A stretch of DNA of 8,834 bases from Bacteroidales bacterium (GCA_017561265.1 JAFZDJ010000026.1:1-8834), one strand, 5' to 3'; counted from the stretch's first letter, positions 1 through 7,096 are shown. Notes: a model not told the origin generated them from the sequence alone. Made by a program: numbers and translations.

Positions 1-55
1 ATACCAAATCCAAATCGCATCTGCATATGCTCCTTTTAGATGATTATTTCGGTTT

Positions 56-145
56 GGGCACCTCTAAAACACAGGGGTAAAGCAACAGGAAACTCAGAAG
101 TAAATATTCAAGATTATAGGAGGAGAATGTGTTTTAGAGGTACCC
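56..145. repeat. 90-base MITE-like segment with 18-base terminal inverted repeats
   Basis: Reading inward from each end, the two termini are GGGCACCTCTAAAACACA (56-73) and the complement of 128-145, GGGTACCTCTAAAACACA. They match at 17 of 18 positions and enclose a 54-base AT-rich, non-coding interior. Both sides are flanked by TTT (53-55 and 146-148), which could be a 3-base target duplication or chance. The segment lies 6 bases beyond the ptsI stop codon. The structure suits a miniature inverted-repeat element or a remnant of an insertion sequence. It could instead act as a long-loop hairpin in the 3' end of the ptsI transcript. I do not recognise the repeat family, and only one copy is in the window. 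Positions 1-55 hold nothing I can identify, and no ordinary U-tract terminator follows ptsI. Confidence 0.5.
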
Positions 146-151
146 TTTATA

Positions 152-1807
152 TCAACACTCCAGCATTTCCAGAGTGCAGGTCGCCGCAATGGATTTGCGG
201 ATCGCTGCCCGGAGGGGCAGTACGGCATTGGGCGTTACAGAAAGCTCATCAATGCCCAGCGCCAGGAATGTTTCCAGCAGGCTCAGATCCGCACCCAACT
301 CACCGCAGATGCCAATCCAGATACCGGCATTGTGGGCAGCATCGGCTGCCATCTTCAGAGCCCGGAGAACTGCGGGATGGTGGGGATCATAGAACTTGCC
401 CAGATCGTTGCACTGGCGGTCACAGGCCAGGGTGTACTGGGTCAGGTCGTTGGTGCCAACACTGAAGAAGTCCACTTCCTTTGCAAGCGCATCTGCTACA
501 AACACAGAGGAAGGTGTCTCGATCATGATACCAATCTCAGTATCCTTGTTGTAGGGGATGCCTTCTTTCTCCAGCTCAGCCATGACCTTCTGACAGGCAC
601 GTTTGCACTCCTTGACTTCCCAGACAGATGTGATCATGGGGAACATAATGGCAATTTTTCCGTAAGCAGAAGCCCGGTACAGCGCCCGGAGCTGAGGTCC
701 GAAGACCTCGGGGCGGTTCAGGCAGATCCGGATTGCCCGGACGCCCAGAGCGGGGTTTTCTTCCTTCTTCATATCGAAGTAGTCCACCTGCTTGTCAGCG
801 CCGATGTCCAGGGTGCGGATGATAACCCGCTTACCGTTCATGGCTGCGGCAACAGCTTTGTATGCCTGGAACTGCTCTTCTTCTGTGGGATAGTCCGAAG
901 CTGCCAGATACAGGAATTCACTGCGGAACAGGCCGATGCCCTGTCCGTCGTTGGCAAGAACGGCGGCAACATCTTCGGGAGAACCGATATTGCAGTAAAC
1001 GTTGACTTTTTTGCCGTCCAGGGTTACATCTTCCTGACCCTTCATGGTCTGAAGCAATGCTTTCATTTCCTGCTGTTTCTTATATTTGTCATTCAGTGCA
1101 GCATGGGTCAGTTCGTCCGGATCGAGAACAACACTTCCGGTTTCGCCATCCACATAAGTCATACGACCGGCATATTCCGTTTTCAGGCTTTCGCCCAGAC
1201 CGCAGATGGCAGGAATACCCATAGTCCGTGCCAGAATGGCGGTGTGGGAATTGGAGGAGCCGCCCTGGGTAACAAAGCCCAGAATCTTGCTCTTATCCAG
1301 CTGGATGGTCTCAGAGGGAGCCAGATCATCCGCTGCCAGAATGACGGGAACATCAGAATCGATGCCGCCTTCCACAACGCCCATCAGGTTGTTGAGAATC
1401 CGCTGGCTCACGTCCCGAATGTCTGCGGCACGTGCCTGCATATAGGCATCGTCCATGGCTGCGAACATGGCCGCAAACTGCTCACCGGCGGCCTGAACAG
1501 CATACTCTGCGTTGCACATTTCCTCCTCCATCATGGAAGTGATGCACTCCACATAGTCTTCGTCTTCAACGAACATGGCATGGGTCTCAAACAGGATGGC
1601 AACTTCATCACCGGCATCCTCCCGGGCACGCTCGGCGAGGGTTTCCAGCTGAGCAATCGCCTTTTCCTGGGCTGCTGCCAGTCTTTCTTTTTCAGCGGCA
1701 ACGTCCTCTACGGAGCGCTGCACAACATTGGTATCGGGACGCTGGAAAAAGTACAGAGGACCCTTCACAACACCCTTGGATACGCCTTTACCCTGCATTA
1801 AAATCAT
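152..1807 (-). CDS. ptsI: PTS Enzyme I (phosphoenolpyruvate-protein phosphotransferase)
   Basis: Cytoplasmic enzyme that takes phosphate from phosphoenolpyruvate onto a histidine and passes it to HPr, driving all PTS sugar uptake. It has 551 residues, slightly short of the usual 570-575 but complete. The N-terminal HPr-binding/phosphohistidine domain contains the GGSSNSHTAILAR motif at about 182-194, with the phosphorylated histidine at H188. The C-terminal PEP-binding TIM barrel shows FRSEFLY (294-300), RTLDIGADK (331-339), the EIGIMIETPS segment (424-433), GTNDLTQY (451-458) and the active-site cysteine in ICGELGAD (C501). The start at 1807 is preferred because AAAGGAAGGG lies about 6 bases upstream; a second ATG at 1798 would be too far from it. 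It is the last gene of the operon, 14 bases after the HPr paralogue. Having ptsI at the end of a sugar-specific operon rather than in a plain ptsHI pair is notable. Confidence 0.97.
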   Translation of the reverse strand: MILMQGKGVSKGVVKGPLYFFQRPDTNVVQRSVEDVAAEKERLAAAQEKAIAQLETLAERAREDAGDEVAILFETHAMFVEDEDYVECITSMMEEEMCNAEYAVQAAGEQFAAMFAAMDDAYMQARAADIRDVSQRILNNLMGVVEGGIDSDVPVILAADDLAPSETIQLDKSKILGFVTQGGSSNSHTAILARTMGIPAICGLGESLKTEYAGRMTYVDGETGSVVLDPDELTHAALNDKYKKQQEMKALLQTMKGQEDVTLDGKKVNVYCNIGSPEDVAAVLANDGQGIGLFRSEFLYLAASDYPTEEEQFQAYKAVAAAMNGKRVIIRTLDIGADKQVDYFDMKKEENPALGVRAIRICLNRPEVFGPQLRALYRASAYGKIAIMFPMITSVWEVKECKRACQKVMAELEKEGIPYNKDTEIGIMIETPSSVFVADALAKEVDFFSVGTNDLTQYTLACDRQCNDLGKFYDPHHPAVLRALKMAADAAHNAGIWIGICGELGADLSLLETFLALGIDELSVTPNAVLPLRAAIRKSIAATCTLEMLEC

Positions 1808-1821
1808 TGTGTTCCCTTCCT

Positions 1822-2082
1822 TTACATGGCGTCTTCGAAGTACTGGTAAAGAACATCGATGAGTTCCACCTCGGAATCACCCTCAGCAGTAACCTTTACA
1901 ATGTCGCCCTTGCGGATGCCCATGGTGGCAACCTTCATGGGACGGGAGATGTTTGCTTTGCGGGTTCCCATCTCAATGATGGCAGTGGTATCGGGATAGC
2001 ATCTTGCCAGCTCTGCCAGTCGGCCCGCAGGGCCGAAGTGTATGGCAAAATCGCTTTGGATCAGATAAGTAAACTCCTTCAT
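1822..2082 (-). CDS. Divergent HPr-family paralogue (His15 kept, Arg17 lost)
   Basis: An 86-residue HPr-fold protein that aligns without gaps to the neighbouring HPr, with about 27 of 86 identities by hand count. The phosphorylatable histidine is present at H15, but the active-site segment reads AIHFGPAG instead of GIHARPAG. Arg17, which in HPr stabilises the phosphohistidine, is therefore Gly, and Ala16 is Phe. The regulatory region reads NISRPMKV, so the residue aligned with the HPr-kinase Ser46 of B. subtilis HPr is Arg47 followed by Pro48; a serine sits one place earlier. These are positions used for contacting Enzyme I and EIIA. It has its own ribosome site (GAGGG, 7 bases before ATG), and the frame is intact, so it looks like a selected gene and not a decaying copy. 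It may be a specialised phosphocarrier, a regulator by phosphorylation, or a poor carrier. This is unlike Crh, which loses His15 and keeps Ser46. The role is unknown. Confidence 0.88.
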   Translation of the reverse strand: MKEFTYLIQSDFAIHFGPAGRLAELARCYPDTTAIIEMGTRKANISRPMKVATMGIRKGDIVKVTAEGDSEVELIDVLYQYFEDAM

Positions 2083-2099
2083 CGCAAATCCCTCATAGA

Positions 2100-2360
2100 T
2101 TACAGGTTGTTCTGGAAGAACTCCTGCATTGCGGCAATAGCTGCGTCCTCGGCGGCACCGTCAGCAGCAACAGTAACCTCGCTGCCTTCCCTGACGCCCA
2201 GGCTCATCAGCTTCATCAGCGCAGATGCCTTTGCTTCCTTGCCGTTGCAGGAAACGGTGATGGTGGTGCCTGCGAATTCCTTTGCCAGCTTGGCGATCAG
2301 GCCAGCGGGACGGGCGTGAATACCCAGGGGGTCCTTGACGATGTGATTGAACTGTTTCAT
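2100..2360 (-). CDS. ptsH: HPr phosphocarrier protein
   Basis: Small cytoplasmic phosphocarrier, 86 residues, the usual HPr length. It accepts phosphate from Enzyme I at H15 in the canonical GIHARPAG motif (13-20), with Arg17 present, and hands it to the EIIA domain of PTS permeases. The second half has the expected NGKEAKASALMKLMSLGV pattern (39-56). There is a one-residue insertion between His15 and this region relative to E. coli and B. subtilis HPr, so the serine numbered 46 aligns with Lys45 of those proteins, and the true Ser46 equivalent is Ala47. Phosphorylation by HPr kinase at the classical site is therefore doubtful. A strong GGAGG ribosome site lies 8 bases before the ATG. It sits 27 bases after malQ and 17 bases before the second HPr, and no separate promoter is evident, so it is probably expressed with the maltose genes. 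Confidence 0.95.
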   Translation of the reverse strand: MKQFNHIVKDPLGIHARPAGLIAKLAKEFAGTTITVSCNGKEAKASALMKLMSLGVREGSEVTVAADGAAEDAAIAAMQEFFQNNL

Positions 2361-2387
2361 TTTGATTTCCTCCGTAATTATATTTTT

Positions 2388-3908
2388 TTAGTTCTTTTCT
2401 TTGTAATTGCTCCAGTTCATGCGGCCATAACGCATGGTCTGAGCCAGAATATCCTGCTGAAGCTCCCGGCTCAGCTGCTGCTGCGTCACACGCCAGCGCC
2501 AGTTGCAGCCGATGGTGGAGGGCTTGTTGATACGGCAGCTGTTGTCCAGACCCAGATAATCCTGAATGGGAACAATGCAATACTTGGCAACGCTGCCCAT
2601 TGCCAACGCAATGAAGGGTTTATATATCTCCTCTTCCGGAGTGTAGTAGTCACACAGATAATTTCTCGCCAGTGCCCGGTCTGCGGTGCAGATGGTATCA
2701 AACCAACCCACTACCGTTTCGTTATCGTGGGTTCCTGTATAGACTACAGAATTTTCGTGATAATTATGGGGCAAATAGTCATTTGCGGAGCCGGAGTCCC
2801 GGGAGTCGAAGGCAAATTCCAGCACCTTCATACCGGGAAAGCCACTGTCCCGGACAAGCTGGCGGACAGAAGCCGTAACATAACCCAGATCCTCCGCGAT
2901 GACCTCATGCCAGCCGAGATTCCATTCCACACAGCGGAACAGATCGATTCCGGGGCCTTTTTCCCAGTGACCATTCATCGCGGTGGTTTCTCCATAAGGA
3001 ATGGAATAGTATTCATCGAAACCGCGGAAATGGTCAATACGGGTTACATCGTAGAGCTGGTATACATACCACAGGCGGCTCAGCCACCACTGGTAGCCGG
3101 TCTGTTTATGGTAGTCCCAGCGGTACAGAGGATTGCCCCAGAGCTGGCCTGTTGCAGAGAATCCGTCCGGAGGACATCCCGCTACAGCGGTAGGAATGTT
3201 ATTTTCGTCCAGCTGGAACAATTCGGGGTGTGCCCAGGTATCAGCGGAGTCCATGGCAACGTAAATGGGAATATCGCCGATAATCTTGATATTGTTTTCG
3301 TTGGCGTAGGCCTTCAGTCTCCAGTACTGCTGGAAGAACTTGAACTGCAGATACATTTGGAACTCAATTTCAAAGTACAGCTCACGGCGATAATAGTCCA
3401 GTGCATAGCCCCAACGCAGCCGGATGTCTTCCGGCCACTCGTACCAACACTGACCGTCAAAGAAATTCTTCAGAGCCATGAAAAGCGCGTAATCATCCAG
3501 CCACCAGCGATTCTCAGCAACAAACTTCTGGTACTCAGGATTCTGGCTGATGTTGCTGCGCTCATAAGCCATTGTCAGGAGGACGTATCGGTTTTCGTAC
3601 AACTCCTCATAATCGATATCGTCCTCAAATTCTCCAAAGTCCATGGAGTCGCATTCCTCCCGGGACAGGACACCTTCTTCGATCAGGGCTTCCAGATCGA
3701 TAAAATAGGGGTTGCCCGCAAAGGTGGAGAAGGACTGATAAGGAGAATCGCCATAGGAAGTCGGATGGATGGGTAAAATCTGCCAATAGGTCTGACCGGC
3801 ATCTCTCAGCCAGTCAACGAAAGCATATGCTTCTTTAGAAAAACAGCCAATGCCGTACTTGCCCGGCAGGCTGGTAATGGGCATTAAGATGCCAGCTGCT
3901 CTGCTCAT
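2388..3908 (-). CDS. malQ: 4-alpha-glucanotransferase (amylomaltase, GH77)
   Basis: Cytoplasmic GH77 enzyme of 506 residues, the usual size for the short bacterial form. It transfers alpha-1,4-glucan segments between maltooligosaccharides and releases glucose from maltose or maltotriose. Visible family motifs are GILMPITSLPGKYGIG near the N terminus (6-21), IGDIPIYVA (210-218), the nucleophile region VTRIDHFRGF (Asp292), the acid/base segment VIAEDLG (Glu339) and TGTHDNET with the third catalytic carboxylate (Asp395). The start is supported by AAAGGAG about 9 bases upstream; this site is formed by the last codons of mapP, so the two genes are probably translationally coupled (6 bases between them). 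In this operon it would process the maltose released by the upstream phosphatase. No maltose phosphorylase is present in the window, so MalQ may be the main route from maltose here. Confidence 0.96.
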   Translation of the reverse strand: MSRAAGILMPITSLPGKYGIGCFSKEAYAFVDWLRDAGQTYWQILPIHPTSYGDSPYQSFSTFAGNPYFIDLEALIEEGVLSREECDSMDFGEFEDDIDYEELYENRYVLLTMAYERSNISQNPEYQKFVAENRWWLDDYALFMALKNFFDGQCWYEWPEDIRLRWGYALDYYRRELYFEIEFQMYLQFKFFQQYWRLKAYANENNIKIIGDIPIYVAMDSADTWAHPELFQLDENNIPTAVAGCPPDGFSATGQLWGNPLYRWDYHKQTGYQWWLSRLWYVYQLYDVTRIDHFRGFDEYYSIPYGETTAMNGHWEKGPGIDLFRCVEWNLGWHEVIAEDLGYVTASVRQLVRDSGFPGMKVLEFAFDSRDSGSANDYLPHNYHENSVVYTGTHDNETVVGWFDTICTADRALARNYLCDYYTPEEEIYKPFIALAMGSVAKYCIVPIQDYLGLDNSCRINKPSTIGCNWRWRVTQQQLSRELQQDILAQTMRYGRMNWSNYKEKN

Positions 3909-3914
3909 TGTTTG

Positions 3915-4763
3915 TTACTCCTTTACTTGGATCATGACACCGAAGTGGTCGGATACCACAGGTTCATTCATTCCGTTAAATACAACTCTTGAGGAGATAA
4001 TTTCTTTTTTCTCGCTGCACCAGATATAGTCCAGGCGCATTCCCTCCACATTCTTATCTATCAGTTTTTCACGCCAGCCATCGATGATGCCGGGAACGGT
4101 AATACCGCTATCTTTATATTGGGCAATCTTATATGTGTCGATCCAGCCGCAGGATGCGATATGCTCATAGCTCTCCCCCGACACCTGATCCGGTGCGTTA
4201 AAATCCCCAAGCAGCCAGACTGTGCTGTAATAACGTTTGGTTGCAATGCAGCAACTCAACGTGTTCCACTGATCCAGGAACTGCTCCGTAACATCATCCC
4301 ACCAGCCCATGTGGACGGTGTAGAACCAGTCGTCCAGACCTTCTACCTGAACACCCAGAACAGCCCGGGTGCGCCAGTTCTGGTAGTCATTGATCCTACT
4401 GATCGGAAATTTGTCAATACAGCGAATCTTTCTGCCAAGGCTAAGAATAGCAACACCTTCATCATATTTGCCATAACCCAGTTTGATCGGAAGCCATGCC
4501 CAGTAACATTCGACACCTGCCTGACGCAGACGGTATGCCACTTGCGCAGCGTGATTGTCCTGGCGTATTTTCATACTGCCGGGAATGGGATACTGGCCTT
4601 CCAGCATCTCCACGTCCATCAATTCCGCGTCTGCGGTCTGATTGACTTCCTGCATAGCAATGATATCGGGCTTTTCTTTCAGAATACCTTCTACGAACCA
4701 CTCCAGCTTCTGCTGATAGATTTCTTCCTGGAGAGAATGTGTGTTCAGAGTCAGAATTTTCAT
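3915..4763 (-). CDS. mapP: Endonuclease/exonuclease/phosphatase-fold enzyme, probable maltose 6'-phosphate phosphatase
   Basis: 282 residues from the ATG at 4763. This start is preferred over an in-frame GTG at 4772 because AAAGGG lies at normal distance and the protein then begins MKILTLNTHS, as expected for the family. The metal-dependent phosphatase fold shows Asn7 in LNTHS, Glu39 in MQEVN, His151 in VHMGWW, Asp187 and Asn189 in LGDFNAP, Asp245 in RLDYIW, and the Asp272-His273 pair in SDHFGV. There is no signal peptide, so it acts in the cytoplasm. Fold membership is clear from sequence; the substrate is inferred from context. In Enterococcus, a member of this superfamily (MapP) dephosphorylates maltose 6'-phosphate made by the maltose PTS and is encoded beside the permease. 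Here the gene lies between such a permease and malQ. A nuclease or sphingomyelinase-like activity is less likely given this neighbourhood. Confidence 0.85.
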   Translation of the reverse strand: MKILTLNTHSLQEEIYQQKLEWFVEGILKEKPDIIAMQEVNQTADAELMDVEMLEGQYPIPGSMKIRQDNHAAQVAYRLRQAGVECYWAWLPIKLGYGKYDEGVAILSLGRKIRCIDKFPISRINDYQNWRTRAVLGVQVEGLDDWFYTVHMGWWDDVTEQFLDQWNTLSCCIATKRYYSTVWLLGDFNAPDQVSGESYEHIASCGWIDTYKIAQYKDSGITVPGIIDGWREKLIDKNVEGMRLDYIWCSEKKEIISSRVVFNGMNEPVVSDHFGVMIQVKE

Positions 4764-4779
4764 AATACCCACCCTTTGG

Positions 4780-4813
4780 AAAAAGTCGGGGCTTACGTCG
4801 AGTAAGCCCCGAC
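4780..4813 (-). terminator. Terminator-like hairpin between malT and mapP
   Basis: A perfect 12-base-pair stem (4785-4796 with 4802-4813, GC-rich, GGGGC core) with a 5-base loop is followed on the minus strand by five T residues. It lies 21 bases after the malT stop and 16 bases upstream of the mapP start, with the mapP ribosome site immediately beyond it. No promoter is visible between it and mapP, so it is best read as a leaky terminator or mRNA-stabilising 3' hairpin that sets a high permease to low enzyme ratio. Confidence 0.75.
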
Positions 4814-4834
4814 AAGTGTTTTCAGTGACGGATT

Positions 4835-6985
4835 TTACAGAATATCGTTAATATCGGATTTCAGGACATCAGCCTTGGGACCGTAAACGGCCTGAATACC
4901 ATTGTCCTTCTTGATCAGGCCCAGAGCACCCTCTGCCTTCCAGGCAGAGGTGTCAGCGACCTTGTCCAGATCCTTGACGGTAACGCGCAGACGAGTCATG
5001 CAGGCATCTACCAGAGTGATGTTTTCACGACCGCCCAGCAGGGTGATAATACGCTCTGCCTGAGTGTTGCCTGCTGCCTTGTTCTCTACAGCGGCAGCCT
5101 CTTCGCCTTCGCTTTCATCGGTGTAGTTGCCCAGACGGCCGGGAGTTGCGAACTTGAACTTCTTGATCATGAAGTAGGCAACGAAGTAGCCGATCACCAG
5201 GAACGCGACACAGCAGATGATGAAGTTAATGATGTCACCGCCCAGGCCAGCCTTCAGAGACATGGGCACACGGGTCAGGAACTCCAGATTGCCAAAGGAG
5301 TGCAGACGCAAATCCATGACACCTGCCATTGCGAAGGCGCAGCCCTGCAGGATTGCATAGACGATGTACAGAGGCAGGGCGCAGAACATGAACATGAACT
5401 CAATGGGTTCGGTAACGCCGGTCAGGAATACGGCCAGCACGGTGGAGATAAACATGGAACGGTAGCTCTTACGCTTATCGACATCCACGTGACGGTACAT
5501 AGCCAAGGCAATACCGGTCAGCAGACCGGTTGCGCCGATCATCTGGCCAACCTTGAAGCGGGCAGGGATGACAGTTGCCAGCAGGTTCTCATAAGCTGCC
5601 ATATCGCCTGCATCCTTGAAGTTGATCAGGTCGGTGATCCATGCCAGCCACAGGGGGTCCTGACCGTAGACCATGGAACCTGCGGTAATGCCGGTCTGGA
5701 TCATGTACTCGCCGCCGAAGGAGGTGTAGTTCATGGGGATGGTGAGCATGTGGTGCAGGCCGAAGGGCAGCAGCAGACGCTCCAGGGTGCCGTAGATGAA
5801 GGGAGCCAAAATGGGGGAGGTTTCTGCGGAGTTTGCAATCCACACGCCAAAAGCGTTGATGCCGGTCTGAACAACAGGCCAAACCAGAGCCATCACAAGA
5901 GACACAATAGCGGAGTAGAAGATCACAGCCAGGGGCACAAACCGCTTGCCGTTGAAGAAGGCCAGGGCATCGGGAAGAGAGCGGAAGTTGTAGAACTTAT
6001 TGTAGACCATACCGCCCACAAAACCTGCGATGATACCGACAAAAACACCCATATTCAGCGCGGGAGCGCCCAGAATGGAGGTGAAGTAGTTCTCAACCAG
6101 CATCTCCTGACCAAAGAAGGAGGTGACCGTAGCACCGGCAGTGGAGAGCATATCACTGGTAACACCGAAGACCGCACCGGTAATCCGGTTGATCAGGATG
6201 AAGGAGATGACTGCAGCAAAAGCACCGCCGGAGCGTTCCTTTGCCCAGGAACCACCGATAGCTGCCGCGAAGAGAATATGCAGATTGGTGATGATTGCCC
6301 AGCCGATATTCTCCATGGTGGAACCGATGGTGATCATCAGATTCAGATCCATCATCTGGAACAGCTTACCCACGCTGAGCATGATGCCTGCAGCGGGCAT
6401 AACGGCGATAACGGTCATCAGGACCTTACCCAGTTTCTGCAGGGAGTCGAAGTTGATACCCTTCTTCTTTGCAGGCACCTCTTCCACAGCTTCTGCTGCA
6501 ATAGCCTGCTCCTCACCAAAGGTAATAACCTTGGTCTTTCCGGCCTTTACATCGCCGGTCACGGTGTTCAGCTGAGCATCCTCTGCGCCTTCGCAGATCA
6601 GCACAGGTGTGGTTGTGGGTACGCCCTGGCTGATCAGGAACTTCAGATCAACCTCAGCTACCAGCTGGCCAGCCTTTACCTTGTCGCCCACCTGAACATG
6701 GCTTGTGAAGCCTTCACCCTTCAGTTTGACGCTGTCCAGACCCACATGGACCAGGATCTCCAGACCGTCTTCGGAAGTGAAGCCATAGGCGTGGAGAGTT
6801 TCAGCAACAGTGGCGATTTCTCCGTCGACGGGCGCGTAGATCTTGCCGTCGGTGGGAATGATTGCGATGCCGTCGCCCAGGATCTTCTGGGAGAAAACAT
6901 CATCTGGAACCTGTTCCAGAGGGATTGCCTGACCGCTGAGCGGAGCCAGGATGGACTTGAGTCCGGTTTCGGTTTTACTGCTCAT
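4835..6985 (-). CDS. malT: PTS permease of the glucose/maltose family, EIIA-EIIC-EIIB fusion
   Basis: A 716-residue membrane permease that imports and phosphorylates a sugar in one step. Domain order is EIIA (about 10-155), an Ala/Glu-rich linker, EIIC (about 180-612, multiple membrane helices) and EIIB (about 642-716). The EIIA domain has APVDGEI (51-57), His65 and the phosphorylated His80 in EILVHVG; the 15-residue spacing of the two histidines matches E. coli EIIA-Glc. EIIC shows LLLPFGLHHM (404-413) and GVTEPIEFMFMF (523-534). EIIB carries the phosphocysteine Cys662 in DACMTRLRV. The glucose family includes glucose, maltose and GlcNAc carriers; the neighbours (phosphatase, malQ, MalR-type repressor) favour maltose, but glucose cannot be excluded from sequence. 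AAAGGGG lies 7 bases before the ATG. It is the first gene of the operon. Confidence 0.92.
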   Translation of the reverse strand: MSSKTETGLKSILAPLSGQAIPLEQVPDDVFSQKILGDGIAIIPTDGKIYAPVDGEIATVAETLHAYGFTSEDGLEILVHVGLDSVKLKGEGFTSHVQVGDKVKAGQLVAEVDLKFLISQGVPTTTPVLICEGAEDAQLNTVTGDVKAGKTKVITFGEEQAIAAEAVEEVPAKKKGINFDSLQKLGKVLMTVIAVMPAAGIMLSVGKLFQMMDLNLMITIGSTMENIGWAIITNLHILFAAAIGGSWAKERSGGAFAAVISFILINRITGAVFGVTSDMLSTAGATVTSFFGQEMLVENYFTSILGAPALNMGVFVGIIAGFVGGMVYNKFYNFRSLPDALAFFNGKRFVPLAVIFYSAIVSLVMALVWPVVQTGINAFGVWIANSAETSPILAPFIYGTLERLLLPFGLHHMLTIPMNYTSFGGEYMIQTGITAGSMVYGQDPLWLAWITDLINFKDAGDMAAYENLLATVIPARFKVGQMIGATGLLTGIALAMYRHVDVDKRKSYRSMFISTVLAVFLTGVTEPIEFMFMFCALPLYIVYAILQGCAFAMAGVMDLRLHSFGNLEFLTRVPMSLKAGLGGDIINFIICCVAFLVIGYFVAYFMIKKFKFATPGRLGNYTDESEGEEAAAVENKAAGNTQAERIITLLGGRENITLVDACMTRLRVTVKDLDKVADTSAWKAEGALGLIKKDNGIQAVYGPKADVLKSDINDIL

Positions 6986-7010
6986 TGTTTGACCCCTTTA
7001 CAGTATTTTG

Positions 7011-7042
7011 TTTCTGCAACGTTTCTGCAACGTTTCTGAAAA
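7011..7042. promoter_or_regulatory. Tandem 11-base operator repeats at the malT transcription start
   Basis: The unit TTTCTGCAACG occurs twice without a gap (7011-7021 and 7022-7032), followed by a partial third copy TTTCTGAAAA. Each junction creates a GCAACGTTTC core that resembles the AAACGTTT centre of LacI/CcpA-family operators. The 11-base period is about one helical turn, so the sites lie on the same face of DNA. They cover roughly +1 to +28 of the predicted malT transcript, a position suited to repression, most likely by the adjacent LacI-type regulator. Confidence 0.6.
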
Positions 7043-7045
7043 TAT

Positions 7046-7074
7046 AGTATACCATAAATCCATATAAATCAAGA
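7046..7074 (-). promoter_or_regulatory. Predicted sigma-A promoter for the malT operon
   Basis: On the minus strand a good extended -10 element is visible: TGG followed by TATACT (7051-7046). A weak -35 candidate TCTTGA (7074-7069) is 17 bases upstream. The predicted start is near 7039, about 54 bases before the malT ATG. It is the only convincing promoter I see for the six-gene operon. Confidence 0.6.
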
Positions 7075-7080
7075 ACTTTT

Positions 7081-7096
7081 TTGAAAACGTTTCCAA
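7081..7096. promoter_or_regulatory. cre-like / LacI-family operator upstream of the malT promoter
   Basis: The site TTGAAAACGTTTCCAA is nearly symmetric about its central CG. Its 14-base core (7082-7095) matches the published catabolite-responsive element consensus TGWAANCGNTNWCA at all but one position. Its centre is about 50 bases upstream of the predicted malT start, just beyond the -35. It may bind CcpA, the local MalR-type repressor, or both. Confidence 0.65.

Noticed and set aside
129..145. GTGTTTTAGAGGTACC resembles the start of type II CRISPR repeats
   Set aside because: There are only two copies, in inverted orientation with no regularly spaced direct repeats and no cas genes. Terminal inverted repeats explain it better.
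332..1801. A 489-codon plus-strand open frame opposite ptsI
   Set aside because: Antisense to Enzyme I with all motifs intact on the other strand; no family features or ribosome site seen.
2316..3776. A 486-codon plus-strand open frame opposite malQ
   Set aside because: Antisense shadow of a complete GH77 enzyme; no credible motif.
4764..4772. GTG at 4772 as the mapP start
   Set aside because: It would overlap the ribosome site; the ATG at 4763 has the proper spacing and gives the family-typical N terminus.
5300..7039. A 579-codon plus-strand open frame opposite malT
   Set aside because: It is antisense to a clear PTS permease, is rich in His/Gln/Gly/Asp without any recognisable domain, and reflects stop-codon avoidance caused by the codon use of the true gene.
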